Source of the DNA: Betaproteobacteria bacterium
GTDB taxonomy: Bacteria; Pseudomonadota; Gammaproteobacteria; Burkholderiales; Burkholderiaceae_C
Assembly: GCA_025358155.1 (NCBI GenBank)
Contig: JANYKR010000227.1
Span: forward strand, 1-36,322
DNA: 36,322 nt
Reading direction: 5' to 3'
Shown: positions 32,802 through 36,322 of the stretch, one piece after another
Layout of the letters: each line of letters begins with the position of its first letter
Numbering within the stretch: position 1 is the stretch's first letter
The notes under the pieces: model-generated
Seen by the model: the letters and a program-made list of their open reading frames with translations, nothing else
The model's database searches: none
What the model was told of the DNA's origin: nothing
Made by a program: the position numbers and the translations under genes

Positions 32802-34033
32802 GGCCGGTAGCCGTCGCTCAGGGTGAGCAGAAAAGCCAGCAACTCGTCGATCTCGGCCTCGTCCAGCGCCGGCGCCTGGCCGATGCGGCGGTTGTAGGGC
32901 GCCTCCTGCGTGTTGACATTGCTGCGCCAGGCCGGCGGCAGGTCGTTGAACTTGTCGGGCGTGCCGTCGGCCCGCAGCGGGTACCAGCGTTCGGGCCGGG
33001 TGTCACGCTGCACGTAAAACTGCAGCACCTCTCGCAGGCTGCTGAACCGACCGTTGTGAAAGTAGGCGCCGCGCAACGCGACGTTGCGCAAGGACGGCAC
33101 CTTGAAAGCGCCGCACAAATCGCTGCGGCTGGCCAGGCTGCCGTCCGGCCGGGCGCACAGGCCGAGGTCAAAGCTGCTGGGGTCGGCGTTCTGCCGCAGC
33201 GCCGGGTTGCGCGGCACGCCCAGGTTGTCGTAGGAGAAATCGGTGAACAGCGGCAGGCTGCCGTCGGCGCTGCGGGCCGAGGGGTGGCAGGCGGCGCAGT
33301 TGCCCTTGGCCGGTGAATTGAACAGCGCCAGGCCGCGTTGCTCGGCGGTGCTGAGCACGGCGCTGCCACGCAAAAAGGCGTCGTACTTGCTGCTGTAGGG
33401 CCGGAACTCCGGGTCTTCAAGCTGGTAGGCCTGCAGCGCCAAGGTGAGGCGGGCAAATGCAGCCTCGGGCTGGTTGAAGATGTCGGCACCAAACAATTGC
33501 TGAAACTGCGCGGCGTAACGCGCCTTGGACAGCCGGGCCACCACTTCGGCCTCGGTGGCATTGGCCATCTCCAGCGGGTTCAGCAGGGGCTTGCCGGCTT
33601 GCGCTTGCAGCGAGGCGGCGCGGCCATCCCAGAAAAACCCGCCGGTAGGTGTGCCGTCGGCCTCGAAGCGGAAGGCCCGGTTGTCCGCCAGGTAGCGGAT
33701 CGAGGGCGCGTTGCGGCCGCCCTGAAACTCCAGCGCTGCGCCGCCCAATTGCGCCGGCAAGGTGTTGGGGCTGGCGTGCGCTTGCGCGGGGTCATGGCAA
33801 CTGCTGCACGACTGGCGGCCCGAGGCCGAAAGCGAAGCGTCGTTGAAGATCAGTTCGCCCAGCGCAGCCTGGGCCGAGAGCGGGACGCTGCGGGCGCTGG
33901 GCTCGGGAGTGCCACCGGCCGGACTGCCCCCGCCGCAGCCGGTGCTGACGAGCCCGCACAGCGCCAGCAAGCCAGCGGCGGTGGTTCGGGTCCGGAGCTT
34001 CGAGCGAGGCTGCAGGATTCTCTTGCAAGTCAT
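32798..34033 (-). CDS. Di-haem cytochrome c peroxidase-like lipoprotein (CcpA/MauG family)
   Basis: A 411-residue exported haem protein. The N-terminus is positively charged, then LLALCGLVSTGC forms a lipobox-like signal, so it is probably a lipoprotein. Two haem c motifs are present: CSSCH near residue 76 and CAACH near residue 246. YFHNGRFSSLREVLQF near 320-335 is the conserved C-terminal segment of the family. Such proteins reduce peroxide or carry out other oxidations, with electrons from periplasmic carriers. It heads the minus-strand cluster. An ATG at 34057 is possible but overlaps a Fur-like box; 34033 is preferred. FNR and Fur sites lie immediately upstream. Confidence 0.87.
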   Translation of the reverse strand: MTCKRILQPRSKLRTRTTAAGLLALCGLVSTGCGGGSPAGGTPEPSARSVPLSAQAALGELIFNDASLSASGRQSCSSCHDPAQAHASPNTLPAQLGGAALEFQGGRNAPSIRYLADNRAFRFEADGTPTGGFFWDGRAASLQAQAGKPLLNPLEMANATEAEVVARLSKARYAAQFQQLFGADIFNQPEAAFARLTLALQAYQLEDPEFRPYSSKYDAFLRGSAVLSTAEQRGLALFNSPAKGNCAACHPSARSADGSLPLFTDFSYDNLGVPRNPALRQNADPSSFDLGLCARPDGSLASRSDLCGAFKVPSLRNVALRGAYFHNGRFSSLREVLQFYVQRDTRPERWYPLRADGTPDKFNDLPPAWRSNVNTQEAPYNRRIGQAPALDEAEIDELLAFLLTLSDGYRP

Positions 34034-34039
34034 GATCGA

Positions 34040-34058
34040 AATGATAACAGTTCGCATT
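34040..34058 (-). promoter_or_regulatory. Fur-like box before the cytochrome peroxidase gene
   Basis: AATGATAACAGTTCGCATT (plus strand) matches AATGATAAT-N-ATTATCATT at 14 of 18 positions, the better of the two Fur-like boxes in the window. It lies 7 bases before the preferred start codon and would cover the transcription start, giving repression by iron. Confidence 0.65.
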
Positions 34059-34078
34059 CACCAGAAAAATCCGAGAGA

Positions 34079-34092
34079 TTGATCTGAATCAA
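34079..34092 (-). promoter_or_regulatory. Perfect FNR/Anr box (TTGAT-N4-ATCAA)
   Basis: TTGATCTGAATCAA is an exact match to the FNR-type consensus. Its centre (34085.5) is about 41 bases from a start point near 34044, the class II activation distance, and about 36 bases from the centre of the Fur-like box. It points to induction of the downstream minus-strand cluster when oxygen is low. It also lies upstream of the phasin promoter on the other strand, about 95 bases from that start point. Confidence 0.75.
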
Positions 34093-34119
34093 CCGTTTGC
34101 GGGGGACTGATTTTTCAAA

Positions 34120-34137
34120 AAATGTTGCAGTGCAGCA
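34120..34137 (+). promoter_or_regulatory. Phasin operator copy 1 (PhaR-like site)
   Basis: AAATGTTGCAGTGCAGCA lies just upstream of the phasin promoter -35. Its reverse complement recurs at 34183-34200 with one mismatch. TGC/GCA-rich sites in front of phasin genes are bound by the repressor PhaR in PHA-producing bacteria; assignment to PhaR is inference. Confidence 0.65.
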
Positions 34138-34146
34138 AAAAAGGAC

Positions 34147-34174
34147 TTGCATCCGCTGAAATCAGGCCTAAGAT
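34147..34174 (+). promoter_or_regulatory. Promoter of the phasin gene
   Basis: TTGCAT (34147-34152) and TAAGAT (34169-34174), spaced 16 bases, form a moderate sigma-70 promoter exactly between the two operator copies. The start point would be near 34181, giving a leader of about 60 bases. Confidence 0.5.
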
Positions 34175-34182
34175 ACGGGTCA

Positions 34183-34200
34183 TGCTGCACCGCAACATTT
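34183..34200 (-). promoter_or_regulatory. Phasin operator copy 2 (inverted)
   Basis: TGCTGCACCGCAACATTT is the reverse complement of operator copy 1 at 17 of 18 positions. It begins about two bases after the predicted start point. The two centres are 63 bases apart, six helical turns, so both lie on the same face of DNA and could be bridged by a loop. Confidence 0.65.
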
Positions 34201-34242
34201 CTTGTTCAACGGTTTGCAGACCCCACCTTCTGGAGCCTTCTG

Positions 34243-34785
34243 ATGACCAAACCTGCTGACCAATTCATGAGCACCGCCAAGACCGCAATGGCCGACCTGA
34301 CCGACATGACCGCCACCGCAATGGCAGGTTTTGGCAAGCTGGTCGAACTGAACATGACCACCGCGCAAACCGCGATGGCCGATGCCACCGCGCAAATGCA
34401 AGCGGGCTTTGCGGCCAAGGCGCCGAAGGACCTGGCTGGCATGACAAGCCTGGTGCAGCCGATGGCCGACCAAGCCGCCGCCTACGGCCGTGCCGTTGCC
34501 GCCATCGTGTCCGAGACCGGCCTGGCCCTGAGCAAGTCGGCCGAAGCCAAGTTTGCCGACGTGCAAGCCCAAGCCGTGGCCAGCATCGAAGCCGCGCTCA
34601 AGCAAGCGCCGGCCGGCAGCGAGGGCGCGGTTGCCGCCTTCAAGAACGCCATGACCACCGGCCAGGCCGCGATGGCCACGGCTCAAGCTCAAGCCAAGCA
34701 AGCCGCCGACACGGTGGGCAAGCAGTTCGCCACCGCGACCGAGATGGCCGTCAAGGCGAGCAAGTCGGTCGGCAAGAGCAAGTAA
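34243..34785 (+). CDS. Phasin family protein (PHA granule-associated)
   Basis: A 180-residue amphipathic helical protein that coats polyhydroxyalkanoate granules. The whole chain is Ala/Met/Lys/Thr-rich helix, e.g. KLVELNMTTAQTAMADAT and QADTV-type heptads near the C-terminus, with no signal peptide. The betaproteobacterial phasin pattern (start MTKPADQF, FGKLVELN near residue 30, SETGLALSKSAEAKFADVQA near 90) is clear. GGAG seven bases upstream fixes the ATG at 34243, against a longer open frame from 34147. Controlled by a promoter flanked by two inverted operators, and followed by a strong terminator at 34870. It shows that the organism probably stores PHA. Confidence 0.9.
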   Translation: MTKPADQFMSTAKTAMADLTDMTATAMAGFGKLVELNMTTAQTAMADATAQMQAGFAAKAPKDLAGMTSLVQPMADQAAAYGRAVAAIVSETGLALSKSAEAKFADVQAQAVASIEAALKQAPAGSEGAVAAFKNAMTTGQAAMATAQAQAKQAADTVGKQFATATEMAVKASKSVGKSK

Positions 34786-34869
34786 ATCAAGGCCAAGTCA
34801 GCCAGGCCGACCCGGTCTGCACCCGTCATCGACACCCGGCAGCGGGTGATTTGAGACTGCTGACCCCAG

Positions 34870-34897
34870 ACAACGCCCCGCCGCAGCGGGGCGTTGT
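34870..34897 (+). terminator. Rho-independent-type terminator after the phasin gene
   Basis: ACAACGCCCCGC, loop CGCA and GCGGGGCGTTGT form a perfect 12-bp stem, followed by a short CGTTTCT. It lies 85 bases after the phasin stop. Confidence 0.8.
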
Positions 34898-34944
34898 CGT
34901 TTCTGCGCTAGGCTATCCCTCCCCATCCTCCAAGAGCCTTGCGC

Positions 34945-35148
34945 ATGCTTCGTTTGCTGCTGTGGTGTTTGTTGTTGGTGCTGTGCTGGCCGCTGGCGCT
35001 GCTGGCCTTGTTGCTCTGGCCGTTGGTGTGGCTGTTGTCCCTGCCTTTCCGGTTGATCGGCATCACCTTCGAGGCCTTGTTTGCACTGCTGCGGGCGCTG
35101 CTTTTTCTGCCCGCCCGGCTGCTGGGTGGGCGCGACAAGCGGGCCTGA
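34945..35148 (+). CDS. Small Leu-rich membrane protein, unknown function
   Basis: A 67-residue very hydrophobic protein: two closely spaced membrane segments (LRLLLWCLLLVLCWPLALL and LLWPLVWLLSLPFRLIG), then ALFALLRALLFLPARLLGG and a basic end RDKRA. The family is not recognised. A CTAGGCTAT element just after the phasin terminator could be its promoter. The ATG at 34945 is preferred to a TTG at 34939. Its stop is four bases before the GTG of the metalloprotease, so the two may be co-transcribed. Confidence 0.6.
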   Translation: MLRLLLWCLLLVLCWPLALLALLLWPLVWLLSLPFRLIGITFEALFALLRALLFLPARLLGGRDKRA

Positions 35149-35152
35149 GAAG

Positions 35153-35893
35153 GTGCCGACGAACGCATCGGGCGTCCGGTGCTGCAGCCCAGGGCAGGGT
35201 GCGCAACACGCCCCGGCTTTGACGGCGCTACAGACGGCGCTGCTCGCGTTGCTGTTGACCGGCACAGCCCCCGCGCTGGCGCAGACCGGGTCGGTGCGCG
35301 CACAAGAGATGGCGCAGTGCCTGCCTGGTGAGATCAGCACCTGGGCGGATGGGCGTGATCGGCCGGCCGCAGGCGGTGCCGTGCGGCTGGTCTACCGCCA
35401 CGCCGGCGCGCCGCCCGGCTGGGACGAGGCGCTTGTGCTGGGTGCGGTGCAGCGCGCCGCGCTCGCCTGGTCGGCTTGCGGCGTACCGGCTGAGGTGATC
35501 AGCGAGGCGGCAGCCAGCCTCGGGCCGCCTGCAACGCTGGTGTGGGTGCAATGGAGCGATGCCGGCAGCCGGGGCAACTTCGGTTTGGCCGACCTGGGCG
35601 GGCGCAGCTTGTCGTTGGGCCCGGCGGCGTTCCGGTTGCTGGCCACGCGCAACCCGCGCCACCCGGCCTTCCAGACCTTGCAGATGGTGATCAGCCATGA
35701 GATGGGCCATTTCTTCGGCCTGATGGCCCACTCCAGGCGCTGCATCGACGTGATGTCCTACTACGACAATGGCCGGGGCGAGGTTTGCAGCACCCGCGAC
35801 GGCGGCGCACACCAGGCCGTGCCGGAGTACCGGGCGTTGCTGCCCACCGCCTGCGACATCGCGCGCTGCAGGGCTGTCAACCCGCCCCGCTGA
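35153..35893 (+). CDS. Secreted matrixin-like zinc metalloprotease
   Basis: A protein of about 246 residues with a hydrophobic export segment (ALLALLLTGTAPALAQ, about residues 30-45) and a metzincin catalytic site. HEMGHFFGLMAH (about 182-193) fits HExxHxxGxxxH, with three zinc-binding His and the catalytic Glu. The Met-turn is CIDVMSYYD. This is the peptidase M10/matrixin-like fold; the enzyme should act outside the cytoplasm. The start is uncertain: GTG at 35153, or a TTG at 35219 that would give a compact signal peptide. No propeptide cysteine switch was recognised. It is followed by a terminator shared with actP on the other strand. Confidence 0.8.
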   Translation: MPTNASGVRCCSPGQGAQHAPALTALQTALLALLLTGTAPALAQTGSVRAQEMAQCLPGEISTWADGRDRPAAGGAVRLVYRHAGAPPGWDEALVLGAVQRAALAWSACGVPAEVISEAAASLGPPATLVWVQWSDAGSRGNFGLADLGGRSLSLGPAAFRLLATRNPRHPAFQTLQMVISHEMGHFFGLMAHSRRCIDVMSYYDNGRGEVCSTRDGGAHQAVPEYRALLPTACDIARCRAVNPPR

Positions 35894-35910
35894 GCAACAT
35901 GCCGCCAGCC

Positions 35911-35938
35911 AAAAAAAACCCGGGCAAGCCCGGGTTTT
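35911..35938 (-). terminator. Bidirectional terminator, strongest for actP
   Basis: AAAACCCGGGC and GCCCGGGTTTT (35915-35925, 35928-35938) form an 11-bp stem with an AA loop. On the minus strand the stem is followed by eight T, so it ends actP transcription; on the plus strand only four T follow, for the metalloprotease gene. Confidence 0.85.
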
Positions 35939-35947
35939 GAGTTGTGT

Positions 35948-35967
35948 GCCCGGGCCTGAGCCCGGGC
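35948..35967. repeat. 8-bp inverted repeat GCCCGGGC-CTGA-GCCCGGGC
   Basis: A perfect eight-base inverted repeat with loop CTGA, between the terminator and the actP stop. Its core closely resembles the sequence at 17683-17700 after the PAS kinase gene. It may be a second terminator hairpin or a small dispersed repeat. Confidence 0.7.
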
Positions 35968-35980
35968 CGGACTTGCAGGC

Positions 35981-36322
35981 TCAGTGACCCGACGCGCCAG
36001 CAGCGCCAAAGCCGGTTTCCGAGCGCACCTGCTGGGCGTCGAACAGCGCCCGTTCCTTGGCCGCTTGCGGGCTGCGGTCCAGCACCGAGAACAACCAGAT
36101 GCCGACAAAGCCGATGGTCATCGAGAACAACGCAGGCGAGGTGTACGGGAACCAGGCCGAACCCTTGGGGTTGCCCAGCGTCACTTCCCAGACCGACGGC
36201 GACACGACCGTCAGGCCCACCGACGAGATCAGGCCCAGGAAGCCACCGATCACCGCACCGCGGGTGGTGCAGTCCTTCCAGAGCACGCTCATGAACAGCA
36301 CCGGGAAGTTGGCCGACGCCGC
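35981..36322 (-). CDS. actP: Cation/acetate symporter ActP, C-terminal part
   Basis: The last 113 residues of a sodium:solute symporter; the rest lies beyond the window edge. SANFPVLFMSVLWKDCTTRG, a membrane segment starting AVIGGFLGLISSVGL, then the PYTSPALFSMTIGFVGIWLFS helix and the tail ERALFDAQQVRSETGFG match the C-terminus of ActP (E. coli ends with a similar RELFRAQFIRSQTGFG). It imports acetate and similar short acids with sodium or protons at the inner membrane. The stop is followed by two hairpins. Confidence 0.88.
   Translation of the reverse strand, partial: AASANFPVLFMSVLWKDCTTRGAVIGGFLGLISSVGLTVVSPSVWEVTLGNPKGSAWFPYTSPALFSMTIGFVGIWLFSVLDRSPQAAKERALFDAQQVRSETGFGAAGASGH

Overview
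The window is about 36.3 kb of GC-rich, densely coded DNA. It looks like chromosome from a betaproteobacterium of the order Burkholderiales (Comamonadaceae or a Leptothrix/Rubrivivax-like relative). The evidence is the base composition, the FAD-oxidase/DUF2069/YihY gene order, a phasin of the betaproteobacterial type, a cheZ gene, and FeoA/FeoB followed by a short Cys-rich membrane protein. No tRNA, rRNA, insertion sequence, prophage or CRISPR array was seen. This assignment is inference from gene content; no database was searched.

Layout: (1) 1-8.0 kb holds housekeeping genes: the end of an FAD-linked 2-hydroxyacid dehydrogenase, a DUF2069 membrane protein, a YihY-family membrane protein, the large RNA helicase HrpA and a standalone tryptophan synthase beta chain (TrpB2 type). 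(2) 8.1-13.8 kb holds an isolated cheZ behind a convincing FliA (sigma-28) promoter, serB, a paaG-like enoyl-CoA hydratase/isomerase, a LysR regulator, a thioesterase coupled to a transglutaminase-like protein, and a 2-hydroxychromene-2-carboxylate isomerase-like protein. (3) 13.9-24.9 kb is a signalling block: a soluble kinase with up to eight PAS-like modules and a HisKA_2 core, an ANTAR (RNA-binding) response regulator, a membrane histidine kinase on the other strand, then an HPt protein, a REC-PAS-GGDEF-EAL protein and a second diguanylate cyclase. (4) 25.0-26.9 kb encodes a cNMP-binding/CBS/DUF294 nucleotidyltransferase-like protein. (5) 26.9-34.1 kb is a minus-strand redox and iron cluster: di-haem cytochrome c peroxidase-like lipoprotein, outer-membrane porin, FMN-binding (flavinylated) protein, ApbE flavin transferase, four-helix membrane protein with a His-rich tail, FeoA, FeoB and the Cys-rich membrane protein. 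(6) 34.1-36.3 kb holds a phasin with a striking dual operator, a tiny hydrophobic protein, a secreted matrixin-like metalloprotease and the end of an acetate symporter (ActP).

The most notable candidate system is region 5. Its first gene is preceded by a perfect FNR-type site (TTGAT-N4-ATCAA) and a Fur-like box, and a second Fur-like box lies in front of feoA. The parts are a surface porin, a periplasmic haem protein, a covalently flavinylated protein with its own flavin transferase, a His-rich membrane protein and a ferrous-iron importer. Together they suggest an iron- and oxygen-responsive electron route that reduces ferric iron outside the cytoplasm and feeds Fe(II) to FeoB. The gene identities are well supported; the joint function is inference.

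Other notable signals are a pair of 17/18-matching inverted operators 63 bp apart around the phasin promoter, three CCCGGG-centred tandem repeats in front of the ANTAR regulator, a 17-bp perfect hairpin between serB and paaG, and several genes whose -10-like hexamer lies only 6-9 bases before the start codon, suggesting leaderless mRNAs.
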